64,000 bases of DNA, from positions 99,663 to 163,662 of the forward strand of contig WBMZ01011760.1 of NCBI GenBank assembly GCA_013400975.1. Reading direction: 5' to 3'. Within the stretch, counting starts at the first letter, position 1; each line of letters starts with the position of its first letter. This DNA comes from Atrichornis clamosus (taxonomy: Eukaryota > Chordata > Aves > Passeriformes > Menuridae). The notes beneath the pieces are model-generated. The model made no database searches. It was given only the letters and a program-made list of their open reading frames with translations, and had not been told where the DNA came from. Below are positions 52,001 through 64,000 of the stretch, one piece after another. The translations under genes and the position numbers were made by a program.

Positions 52001-55000
52001 GGAATCCTGCTAGGTAACATCAAAGCTCAGTAATATTACTGCTATCTGAATCTAGCTAGTGAATGGACTGTGTGCAGTACTCTGAAAACCCTGTGGAATA
52101 CCCTCTCCAGGTGGAAGCCTCACATTTAAAAGCCAGGTATGTCTTTGTACCCAGAACTAGTCTGTAGGTAACTCCTGGGTGATCTGAGCATCCAGGACAC
52201 ATTCCCCATTTTCAGAGAAATAGTTATAAAGTGTGTAGGCTGTTCCTTTAAGAGTGACCATGAGGTTTCTGTGCCCTCTTCCTCACCTTCCCCAGGCTGG
52301 TACCCAGAGACAAGACCTCCTCCTGTAGGAGTGGGACTCATTGTTTGCTACCAGCACACAGAATTCACCCTGATGAGAGAAAGCACTTGCTGAGCTGAAG
52401 GAGGCTAACAGGAACTCCAGCTTAGTTCAAAGTTTAGTTCAAAGGTAATTTAAAAGCATCACAGAGGTGTCAGAGACAGGATTTGAAAAGGGGAGCTCAG
52501 AGATGTTGTGTGCACTGGTGCAAAAGAAGGGTTCATTTACCACACTCTCTCAAGCATGGCATGTCACATTTCCAAACTTTCCAGAACCTGCTTTTGAGAG
52601 CTGTGCAATGAAATGGAGAAGGAAGAGGTGGTTGTGAATAATCCTGTGTTCCTCAGCTGAAGCTGTGCAGAAGATGGGAAGTCTCAGGGAGGCTTTGTGC
52701 TGTGCTTGTTCCAAAGAAAATAAGGAACAGACGGAAGCATCTTTTACAAACTGGTACTTGCTGATTTGAAGATTAAGGGGAAATTAATTTGCAGGTGCTT
52801 TTACCAGCTAAGGAGAAAGGCAGCACTCACTTAAAGAGTGTTCTTGGCAGCAAAAATTAAATGGAGGTGGAAAACTAATATCAATTGCAAATATACATAT
52901 GTATGTGTAATATGTATAAAATATTTAGCCTCGTTTTTGCTGTATTAAACATTTTGAATAAGTAATTTCTGACTGCAATGGATGAAACAGGGTGGGTGTG
53001 TCTGCTAAATTTCTGAATAGTCACGGTGATTTTCCAATGTCTGATTCTGGCTCTGCCTTGGGGGTCTGTTCAGAACATACATCTCCACGTGGGCAAACGA
53101 AGGAATGAGTTTCCCCCATATGCTCATGATAATTTGTTGACTGCTGAAGGGGTACCCCACATTTGAAGGCCCTTGCATCCAATGTGGACAAGTTTCTGTG
53201 ACCATGTTGTATTTTCTATGTATGTGACTAGAAACAAGTTGAAGTTATTTACTCCCTGAACTCCACAGGGGAGGAATGAAAAACACAAGGAGGCTATTAG
53301 AAGATCACTTAATCACTCTCATTGTTCTTGAGGACACAAGCACATGGTAAATTTTACAGGAGTCCACTTGCCTCAAACCTGTTTCACTTGCTCTATCCCC
53401 GAACTGGGTGGCCAAGAGAAGATAACTGGATCCCTGAATCATGTCATTCCAGCTGGCCATTGAGCTTAAAGGTGTTGGAGAGTAAAAGCAAAAGGAAGAG
53501 GACCAGTGGCAGTACAGGGCAGCCACCCATGACAGAGCTTTATACATCAAGGAACCCCAGGTATCTTCTGTCTCTCTCTGTGTGGAAGCACAGTCCTGTC
53601 CCTAGCAGATAAAAAAGAATTAACATTGATGGCATTCAAAAATGTCCATTGTTAAAGCTCCAGTTCACTGCATCCATCATTATGTTTTCCATGCAATAGC
53701 TCCTTGCAGAGAAGTCTCCAATAAATGATGGGCCCTTTGTTCAGACTGGCTTGTCTCAATGCATTCTTCAGACTCCGTATCATGGTTCTGCTCATGCTGA
53801 AATCCTCATCAGAGCTGTTTTCTCAACACTGCGGCCCAAATTCTACCCTTACGTGCCCACATGGGAATCTCCATGACCTCACTGAAAACCACACGAGGTG
53901 AGGCAGGCCTGTTTCACACGAACACAGTGCCTCGTTTACTCTGTGTGCCTAAAACATCTGCCTTTCAGATTTCCTACAGTTCCCTTACAGTGCTGTAAAA
54001 GGTTTTCCTGAACAGAGCAAAGCTCCTGTGCTCTATACCTAGAAATACAGAACAGGGGACTGAGGGCTAAGGAAATTTGATCCTATAAATTGTGTTTCTC
54101 AAGCTGATCATGAGCTCAAGATTAAATATTATCCGTAGTTTAAGTACTGACCATGTGAAATAGTGAACAGAAGCCCAGCCTTTTTATAGTGGTGCAGAAG
54201 GTATTTCATCATCTTAAAAGCATTAAGGTACTAAAGATAGATGTTGCCTGCAGCACCAGTTGCTGAATATATCTGTTTTTGCTAACTGTTGATACATCAA
54301 ACTGCTTTTACTGGTTTGTACATTATAGATGGGGACAGGATGACACATCTCAAGAGGATGGATTCTCTTTACATCAGATTTCATTCCATATAAATAAATG
54401 AAAAAGGTGAGGTAAAACTGTGCATCTACAATTTCTTTTTTTCCCACAGAAACACAATAATGACAACAAGCCCATCTTCCCTGATGTTCCTTTTCTTTTT
54501 AATTGCTTAAGGAACTGTGCCTGTACCTCAGTACTCAAGGTGTATGTGGGAGTTGAGTGTATAGCAGACTTTAAAGCATGTAAAGCTCACCAGTAGCAGT
54601 TAAGTTTAGTACAAGCCTGAAGAGGAGTTTGGAAACCAGAAATTTTTGAGCTGTGATACAGCTTTGCCACTCGGGTGCTTTGAGGTACTGGCCATGTTTC
54701 TTTTGCCATCTCTGGCCTCCAGATTCATCCATGGAGAAACTCTCTTTTCATAAGAAGAATGCAAACTACTGTGCCTCACTTGTGGATGTGTTAAACATGT
54801 CATTTATGTATGAAAATACTCAAATCCTCAAGTTACAATAGTTTTAAGGTGAAATCAGTAGGTAACATAGCTCTGTATGACTTCTAGTGTGGAATACATA
54901 AAAAATTAGTGTCTGACTATTGCCTGTTTAGCTAACACTTGGATAATTTATACAGGAAATAAAGAGATAAGTGTTATACATTTAAGTAATTCATCAAATC

Positions 55001-58000
55001 ACTGATTTTCCTACTTAGAAACTAATGAAAAATTGTATTTCAAATTTTGGTCCACCTTTCTTATGCATCTTTCCCCAAACAACCACATCAGTAAGTTTTG
55101 CAACAGCAAGGAAATGCCAAGGTTATTCTAAGAACATTTACAAAGGAGGACAAAGGAGAAGGTTATAAATTTCTGTTCAGAGACTAGATATAAGATGTGA
55201 CTATCAAGACCCATCATAACATGACCTTCTCTATCTAAACAGACTGCTGTATATTGCCTGCAACAGAAGAATAGTCTGTGCCCAGTAATGCATCGAATAA
55301 TTGTGATTTTGAATTTGTGAAACAATTCTGAAGGCTGGATTGTAGGGACTACAGAATACTTCATTGTTGTGCCAAAAATATACACAAGAAAAGCCAAGGA
55401 GAAGTGGCAAAATTTAAAACCTTCTTCATGACAAATAATCAACTATTTCCCTTACATAGTTATGTGACAGAAACAAACAACTTTATTGTGATGTGGTTTG
55501 AGTTAGTCTCATTTAAACATTTTTTGAGATGATCTGGATCTGGGTGTAAATTAATTCCCTCAGTGGATTCAATAAGTGTTGGACCTTGACCAGCTCTTTA
55601 ACAGCAAGTGCAAACATGCAACACTCGAGAAAAAAACCCAACCAAACTAGTAGCAAAAGTCTAGGAAGACAAATTTGATAAACTTGGGAAAATGCATTTA
55701 GCTGCTTTCCATTTGGCATGAGGTCTGATTTACACCATGTCCATTTAAATCTTTAATTGCACATGGCATGTGAGCAATTTCTTTGTATTGACTCCTTAAG
55801 ATCAGTGCTATGAGCAGAATAGAAGCCTTGGACAAAGTTTATTGGAGAAACCCTCCTGGTGAGTCATGAGGTGCAGAAAGGACCCCCTTGCTTTCTGAAC
55901 TCCTTCTCAGAGAGGAGTCTGGATGTGGCTGGATCCAATCCTAGCCCCAGATTTAGTCAAAGGGTTTTATAGATGCAATTGAATCTTTGTACAACTTTGT
56001 CCCATGGGATTAAGGATGGCAACCCAAATATATTTGTATGAATAAAATAAATTATTTTATTTATGATTCTAATGATAACCATTAGACTAAAAGACCCTAA
56101 TCAAAATCATTTACTACAGAGTATAGATAGTTATAGTTACTAGTATAGTACACTATTTTCTGAAGCAATATTGGTGCAATGATATTAAAGATGGCAAAAA
56201 AATTGTTAAGTAGAGACTGACGTTACTCACCCACACCAATAACCATGGACCTACCTCTTTTCACTTGGCCTTGAGGAGTGTCCCCACTCATGGGAGAATT
56301 GCCACACATGGCTCCTTAGAAAGGGTATGTTAGAAGTCCCTGCCATCAAAAACTGGGATTTTATAGTATGAAGTTATTGTCTATCAGTCAGGTGTTTCTA
56401 TGCCATCTGTGTCAGCACAGCAGCTCTAAATAAATTATCAGTACTATCATTTGTTGGTTCCTTTATCAGTAGCTTGTGTGTTGAATCCTCACCAGTGCCA
56501 GTTTCTGTCAGGAAACATTGTTCTTCACACCCTCAGAACATCCAGGGAAATGGCTCACCCTCCTAGGCTTTGGAATCGATGAGTCAGGCTGGTCTTAGCA
56601 TTCTTCAACACCAAAAGCAGTTCAACATCCCTTCATTCTCTATCCACCACTGATAATTTCTGCAAATAGGGTAAAGTTCCAGCTGGTTTAACCCCACTTA
56701 GTCAAAGCATCCTGCTATAATCAGGTGCCATTTAGACCCACAGTTTATTCATTTAAGGTCACGTGATAGCTCATATACATCAGGACAGGAACTCAAATTC
56801 ATAGTCTGGGATTAGCCAGCGTGAGGGGAGACTGGCACATGATTGTCTGGATGCCCGTGGACGCCTCCCAGTCACTGTCAGCCTGGAGAAAGCATCCAGG
56901 CCTGCTGCCTGGGTGACTGACTGGCTCTGTGGGAACAGCCCTCCTGGCAAAGTGCTCTGGCACATGGATCCTGGGAGGGTGAGCCATGTCCCTGGACATG
57001 TCACTTCCCCAGGTGTTCAGCAGGCTGTGCCTGGGACTAGAACTCCCTTTGGGCCCATCCATCCTGAAGAGAAAGGTGGAGAAACAACTCTGCCTGTCTG
57101 CTGGCTCTGTGAGCCAACAGCAGTGAGTTAATGGGGGAAAAGCTCCACATTCTGCAGGAATGGAGACCCCCAATGGAGTTTTGCCTGAGGCACTTGGGCT
57201 TGGCCCCTTAGGAAGGGTGTTCCCCTGAACTGGCTTCCAGCAGCCTTTGGTAAAACCCCAGCCTTGTATTATCTGACAGTCACTGCTCAAAGCCACCCCT
57301 TCACCTTGAGACAGACACACTGCAGAATTTGGGATGATCCCAGCATAATCCTGATGTATTGTCCATTTGTTAGGAAGGAGCAGATCTCAAGTGCAGTTTG
57401 CTGCTATGTTACCTCAATACCAATCTGCCAGATCTGACAAATCCAGCAGTCCAGAAGAAGAAATAATGGGATTTATACAAAAAGATGAAATTAATACATC
57501 CAAATGGGTTCTCTTAATTTTGTGCCAATTTTCATGCTTTAAGACATGCTAGCTGGAAATTATAGCAGGAAATAGTGTAGAAATTGTATTAAATCTGAAA
57601 ATCTGATAACTCCAGAGAGCTGAGGTTTTTAATGAGTTGCCTTTGGTTGTTACAGTAGATAAAACATCAAGAGTTCTGTGCTACTGCAAAAACCCCAGTA
57701 GCCCATAATCAAAGAACTCAAAGAATTCCACCAACTTTCTCAGAGTTCAGCTACTGATTAATTTACCCTGGTAAATCAAAGGTTGCTTCTACATCACATC
57801 ATTCGCTACATTTTGATGTAGACTTGGATGAGTTTGTTGTGCCTCATAAAGCAAATCAGGCACTGGGCTTGCACACACAGGTGGTTTCTCAAATGCTTAA
57901 TGAGGAAGTGACTGTGGAGCTCAAGGTACCTAGGTGTCATCTCAGAATCAAATCCATTTTGAGATGTTTTACAAAGTTTTGCTGGGATAGCAAGGCAGGA

Positions 58001-61000
58001 GAGCTGTGCAAGGATACCCACTGATTAAGAGAGGGAGGGGGACTGCGTGGATGAACTGGCTGGGCCAAGATACAGTGCTTCAGATCTAATGCTCTAGATG
58101 TTCTTTCTGTAACAAGTGTTCAGCCCTGCACATCCCAGGAATCAATATCTGCCGCCAGTGTGCAAACAGTAAATCTTGTGAGGTGCTACAACAGCAGCTT
58201 GCTTAAAACAACATACACCCATGCTTAACAGCTGTGCAAGATTGGACCTTGAGGGCTCAGCACTCTTAGTGAGTTTTGCTCTCTGTTCGATGGTGCCATT
58301 ATTCAAGCCATGACAGTATTTTCCATTAGGTATCCATGTGTTTGGAGCTGCTGAGAAAAGATCTGCTCCAGGTGGAAACGTAGTGTGCAAACCACCCAGA
58401 TGTTACTTTTGCAAACAGCTTTTCCAGAACAATTGTTTGGGACTTTACAATATGGGCACTAAAGAGGACAGGAAAGGCAATTTGAATGTGGCTTCCAGCA
58501 GCTTTTTCCCACTTTAAGGCAGTGCCATGGGACAGTTCATTTTCCACTGTGGTTTGGCTGGCAAATTGGGACAGTTAAAGCCAGGGAGAAGCTCCGGTAG
58601 GTTCTCTTTCATGGGGTGTCCCAGAGGACAAGGTCCAGCAGAACACAAAGGGCAGCTCAGCTCTCCTGTGCATTGAGCTGGGAACACCAACAAGATTGTT
58701 TTAGGAAGTTCCACTTTGGAGGCAGGGGGATTTGTATGGAGAAGCCCTTGTATCCTCCAGGCCCTGCCGGAAATGCGATGCTTTTACTGGGAAAGGTCAA
58801 AGGAAACAGAAAGGCTCCAGCCCATTCCTTGGGGACAATTATTTAAAAAAAAAATATTTAGAAAAGCAAGGTTGGGGGTCTAACTTGCAGAACTTTGGGG
58901 GTGAAGTATTTAAAGATGAATTTTAATAAATGAAGAGAGAAGCAGATGCTGCTGTGTGCAGCAGCCCAGGTCTATCCATCAGGACTCTCTGAGGGAGTGG
59001 AAAGGGACAAGGCTTCAGGCTGACTTCTGTCAAACTAAGCATTAAATGCTGGAAACTGGAGCTGGGAGAGTTGTGGAGAGGGGTTGAACAAACGATCTAC
59101 TTCCTCAGTCTGCAGCTTTCATAGACGGAAGACATTCTTTCGGGTATCCTTACAAGGCTCTGCTTCTAGGGACTGAAAATAGCATGGATGAGACAAAAAG
59201 AGTCTAGGCAGATCACAATGGGATTTAAGCTATGTTAGGCTGATACATTTTCTTGGAAAACAAGTGCTCTTTATATCATTGCAAGTTAAAATGCTGGCAT
59301 TTGCAGCTCAGGTAGAATTTAAACCATTTATTTTCTTTATTGTCTGAAAAAGCATGACAAGGGTATCACCATTTTAGGGTCTGTTTTGGGATGCTGGGAG
59401 TGGTCTTCTGGAATGGATTAAATTGTACCATGAAGCAATACCTTCACCATGCTTTTAAGATAATTGTAAGGGAATAAGCTCTTTAGTGGAACTAGATACC
59501 TGAAATATCAGGAGGTTCCAGACAAAGCATAAATACCTGTGACTGACCCAAAATAAAGCACATGCAAGGTCACTCAAGAATTTGAACTATGTGAGAGGGG
59601 CTTGAGGCTGTCAAATGTATAAATTAGGTTGTCAGACATAGATTGGTTTCTTTTTGTTTTGAAGTGATTTGTTTTGTCAATGTCTTGAGTACATTTGGAC
59701 CTCTGAGTCTTTTCTGTACCTCCTGGCTCTTTGCCTACCACATACATGTAGACAACCAGGCTGAAATTTCACATTTGCTGGCAATTATTTACTTCCATGC
59801 AATTGTTGGCTTTATGCAGTTCTACATTTCCCCCTGAGTTTTTACAACATTTAAGTTAGAACTTGCCTCTCTTAGGAAGTTTGAAACCCCCATTCTTACA
59901 AATTTCTAATGAAAAATAATCAACCAAATCTTTCACCCATCTTTCCTTTTCCCCAGTCATCTAACTTTATACAGAATCTCATCACTGTGTGAAACCTCTG
60001 AATTGTTGTCTTTCATTGATTTCAGCTTCTTGATCATTGCTCCTCATCAGATTTCAACAGTAATGTAGGCACTGAGGCTGGAAGTCTGTCACAGCTGTTC
60101 AAGGCAATCCCCTTTGGGTATTTTCTAGAATATCTTCTTATACATAATGTATCTCTTTCTCCGTAGGCTTCTGTTTCATAGCTCTCCAAAGCCCTGGCGC
60201 TTCCTTGTCAATAAAGGTTGGCACGCTTTAAATCACAGTGCTTTGGAGCTTCACTCTTTTGTGGCTGAAAGAATCACTGCTAGAAAATGCCTGAGGAAAG
60301 CACAGCTATATGTGATAAGGAAGGTTTATATCATTCGAAAGGGAAGCTTACTTTAAATAGTGTTCTACTAATTAGCTTTTATGAGGTTTTGGTGTTTCTG
60401 CCCAAGAAGAGGTTAGCAGTGGTGGTAAGGACTGAACTGGAATGCATAAATGGAAGTGCAGCAAGAAAATGTCATGACTCTGCTCAGGTTGCTGGCAAGG
60501 GCATCAAGAACTTGAAAAAGAAAACTTGATCAATGTTTTCAGCTTTAGCAAGAACTTATGTTTTCAACTAGGGACACAATTTTTCAAGTCGACAATGTTC
60601 TATTGAGTTTCTGCATAAATAATAGTTAATGATCCAAGTAACAGACTCATTAATGATCCATTGTGGTTGAGGGGGAATAGAATTGTCACTGGAGGAATGT
60701 GCCACAAGCAATTGCATCCAAGTAACGCAGGTCCCCACCTGCTCCTGGAATAGATGGGGAGAACTCAGCGTTCAGGGAATAAAATACCTGGAGGCAGTGA
60801 AAATGCTTGAAATTACTGAGAACCTGTGCTGTTGCTGGGGAACAGAAGAGCAGCAGTGGGGCAAGTGGAGCCTAGTCCTTCAAGACATTAAGTGGGCATG
60901 TTTCATCAGCCACATTATTTGTATATGAATGGTGCTATCTTAGAGCTGCAGCTAAACTAGGATACCCACACAACACGGGCAGCCTGGAACATGTTAAAAT

Positions 61001-64000
61001 TGGGGGGCATGAAGGCAGAAAAGAAAGGATACAGAGATTCACCAGTGTTGCCAGTGCTCCCAGCACTGGGAGGTCAGGGAGGCAGAGGGACACTCCAAAA
61101 TCCATCAGGCTTCCACCAGGGTACAGCAGCCAGCCAGAACTACTCTGGACTCTCCACCCTGCCCCCTCCATGGCCAACACTGTACAGAAGCTGAAGAAAG
61201 GAAAAGAAAGAGCTCAGCAATCCAGAGCATCTCTACCACTGAAACGTTGCTTTGCAGTATCTTGGGGAAGAGAAGGGACCAATTTCTGTGTTTTAGAAGA
61301 GTAAGATGGTGGTGATGGTGGGGAGGGACAGCATAGTATGTGCTTTTAGGTTGAGTTGTTAGAGTGCTTCCCTACTACTTACGACCATTGCAGAAAATGC
61401 ATCTTGAATGCATTGCTCCCTCTATTGCTGTCTGAGAACTGAACTAAATTTATGACACTGGCATCCATAATTATGGGGCCATACAGACTCATAAGGCACA
61501 ACTTCAGGGCTCAGTTCAGATCTCGGTATCTCAGTTCCTCTGAGGCAAGTGTGGTCAACAATCAGGTTCAGTCTTTCAAAGAAAAGTTAGGGGTAGGAAG
61601 AGAAAAAAGAGGATCCCTTTGGCCAACAGTGACTTCTGTGGACATTTGGGAAGCCAAGTGCATTGTTTGGACTCTGTGCTCAGCCTCAGAGAGCCAGCAA
61701 GACCAGATTGATGGAAAGGAGGAGGTGACAGTAAGTACACCTCTGTGTGCTTTTGGATCTGGAAAGTATCTTTATATAAATATCACTCAGCTGGTGGAGG
61801 CTTACAGGGCATTAATTTTGATCATATTATCTCCTTTGCTTTTAGTATCTCTTTATGTTTTCCTGCAGAAGACATGGGGGGCTGTCCTGTGCACTTGGTG
61901 TCTGCTTCAGAGCCATTAGCACACTTGGTACAAATATAAATGTACTGAGCCACAATTCAGACTTTATGATGAGCTGTTTATTTCTTTCACTCTTGTGGCC
62001 TTTCAGACATGGAAGTACAATATTCAGCCCCACATCTGAACTCCTGAAGTGATCATACATTTTTTCCTGGCTGGAATGACACTTTCAGCAGGCTCTCTGT
62101 CTCTTTAAACAAAGCAAACAAATTAATGGGTCAACAGCTCTTCAATTTACAAATCTCGAACTTCTGTGTTTGTTTTAGGAAAAAGAGCGGCACAAACATG
62201 TTTCTCAGCCGACTGCTCACACGTCACTGTACTGGTGTATCATGCTATCTGTAAGTTAATAATCAGTTGTAAGTGGATTTTGGCTTGCAGGAAAATGTCT
62301 GATTTGATTCTTGAATTTCTGCTTTTGGCTCACCAGTATTTGAAACCTTTGGGGTTTTTTCTCCCTGAAGTGGAAAAATGGATGGTGAAGGTCAGGCTTG
62401 TCTTGGATACGGCCCTGTTTGCTTACAAAAGCTGTATTTAATGTCCTTTCTCACAAACTGTGTTTAATGTCCTTTCTCACTAAGCACTGCAGCACTGTTA
62501 TAATTCAAGGCTTCTTCTCTACTACTGTCTTTGAGCACCAGCTCCACAGCTGCCTATGCCCTGGATAAGGAACTCTGCTCATCTGTGAATCAGTGAGTAG
62601 AAAGACTCATTCGATGGGTTGCTGAACCCATAGTAAAAACCACACATTAAATCTGTTGTTAACATAACTTTAACTCTAGGAGGGTTACAAAAAGGCTTCA
62701 GCAGAAGACAGGAATGGGAAAGATAACACAGTTGATAATTCAGAAGTAAAACTCACCACTACAAAAGATCTGTATGCATTATTTATAGGGCCAACTGGCA
62801 CCGCTTCTTTGAAATCACTCTGCCCTCATGTTTTGGCTGCTCTTCTGTAAGTCTGCAGAGAAGTGGGAGACAAGATGATGCAGCAGAGGGGATGTGTGAG
62901 AGTCTGGGCAGAAGGCCATTTAAATGGGTTACGTGAATCAAAAGGAATAAATACTGGATGTTTCCTGTGCACTTCACTGAGTGGCATTTCTCAAGGTTTA
63001 ACTGAGGTTAGTTAAAAACCTGGTCCCTGCAAATGGAAATACAGCAGAGTTGGAGACATGCATTCCTCTTTGAGCAGGGAGGAGCTGTGCCTGGCCTCAC
63101 GGGTTAGATGTGTCCATGAATTATTTACACAAGAAGGCAAAGGCTTCTCACTTCTTAACCCAACTATGGAAGGCTTGCTTTCTGTGCCATGAGTTCAATA
63201 CCTGCCAAACTCCCTGCTCTCAGCATTTTCACAGAGCTCAAACCAATTCCTGCTGGAGGTTCCACACATATGTTGTTAGGGATTTGCTTTGTAGCTCACA
63301 TGCTGTGAGAGGCACAGCCTTTGGCTCTCCTAGAAGCATGTACCTGCTATGTACAGTCATTTAATTTGCCCCCCTGTTTGATTTCTGTGTTGAACTCTTG
63401 GTGTTGTTGACTTGTAGCAATTATGGAGTTTTCTGCCAATTAGGCAGTGGAGATGAGCAGCAATGGGCTCCCAAACTGCCCTTCTGATGCTCTGGCTGCT
63501 CTGTGCACTGCTGATCTGCCACAGGCTATTGCAGAGCTGTTGGCACTAGCATTTTTCTTCTGCTTGCTGAGGGCTTTTGGGTCAGCCTGCAGCCTCACAA
63601 AATCTATTCAAGGAAAAATTAGAGTTGAAGCTAGTTCTTGCATAAAAGCAACAGTGAGAAAAAGGCCAAAAAACCCTCAATTCTTCTGCAGCAATTGTTA
63701 GGAAACAGAAATTTTATCTCTACATGAAAAACACTGTTACAGTTCACTGGGGAACACGACGTGATGTTCTTCACTAAGACAAGGCTCAGATACAGCTTCT
63801 GGGCTCATCAGAAGCCAACTCAGCCTCCAGAGCAGGTTTGGGAACACCTGTAATCCCTGTGTGCCCCACTTTCCAATAAGTTGAACAAAACTCAGATTTC
63901 CTTTTCCTAATGCCTGCTCTGTTTCTCTTGGAAGCAATTTGGGTTATTAGCTGCCCTATCAATTTGCAGTGGCTTGTAGGAGTGTCTTAGTTTGAAAGAC
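49100..64000. other. Downstream intergenic region, no gene seen
   Basis: Several AATAAA hexamers lie at 50.6-51.25 kb. A GC-richer patch at 56.8-57.3 kb has open frames on both strands, and there are short duplications. None of the translations resembles a known family. No CR1 terminus was recognised here, which is unusual for its length. Confidence 0.55.
62433..62480. repeat. Two-copy 26-bp tandem duplication
   Basis: TGTATTTAATGTCCTTTCTC at 62433 recurs as TGTGTTTAATGTCCTTTCTC at 62459, with one mismatch. Confidence 0.85.

Noticed and set aside
56799..57320. 173-codon minus-strand frame in a GC-richer patch
   Set aside because: Both strands are open here, as expected from base composition. 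No recognised domain.
1..64000. Endogenous retroviruses, LTR pairs, tRNA or rRNA genes, CRISPR arrays and prokaryotic operons
   Set aside because: No paired LTRs, primer-binding site, cloverleaf with A/B boxes, spacer-repeat array or gene-dense layout was seen by eye on either strand.

Overview
This is a stretch of vertebrate, very probably bird, genomic DNA. It is AT-leaning and gene-poor. It carries several CR1 LINE 3' ends with the avian-type terminus (TTCTATGATTCTATGA-like) and split genes with GT..AG introns. There are no operons, no Shine-Dalgarno sites and no long uninterrupted reading frames of any recognisable family.

The only protein-coding content I can support is a head-to-tail pair of small plus-strand genes of the NICOL1 family (C4orf48, 'neuropeptide-like protein C4orf48', NELL2-interacting cofactor). 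Each gene is inferred to have four exons: a non-coding first exon, a signal-peptide exon, an 89-bp core exon and a short last exon. Gene A has its promoter and first exon near 17.0-17.15 kb, and its coding exons at 19266-19389, 21142-21230 and 25938-26009 (94 aa). Gene B has its promoter and first exon near 38.05-38.19 kb, and its coding exons at 38403-38526, 45031-45119 and 48847-48912 (92 aa). Intron phases are the same in both (phase 1, then phase 0). The 30-residue core segment is identical in protein sequence, although 9 of the 89 exon bases differ.

The two promoters also align. Each has an RFX X-box-like palindrome (GTTGCCATGGCAGA in A, GTTGCTATAGCAAA in B). A GCRCATGCTCAGA block follows 67 or 63 bp later, and an ATCAG|GTACTG donor 86 or 83 bp after that. 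Both first exons hold an ATG in the same place, opening an upstream reading frame that stops before the main start. A 12-base motif also sits at almost the same distance after both stop codons.

Region by region: 1-16.9 kb has no gene, with CR1 pieces at about 6.07, 10.44 and 14.54 kb and a few small tandem duplications. 17.0-26.6 kb is gene A. 26.6-38.0 kb is an intergenic spacer with one unexplained 266-codon open frame and CR1 relics. 38.0-49.1 kb is gene B, with a CR1 in intron 2. 49.1-64 kb shows no gene.

Both products are predicted to be secreted peptides of about 62-64 aa with a CxxC...CxC cysteine pattern. In mammals NICOL1 binds NELL2 and takes part in lumicrine signalling from testis to epididymis, and it is also expressed in brain. 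The most interesting claim here is that this genome keeps two such genes side by side, both under purifying selection on the core, with divergent signal peptides and C-termini, and with a shared ancestral promoter that looks RFX-responsive. Which copy is the true NICOL1 orthologue cannot be decided from the window.
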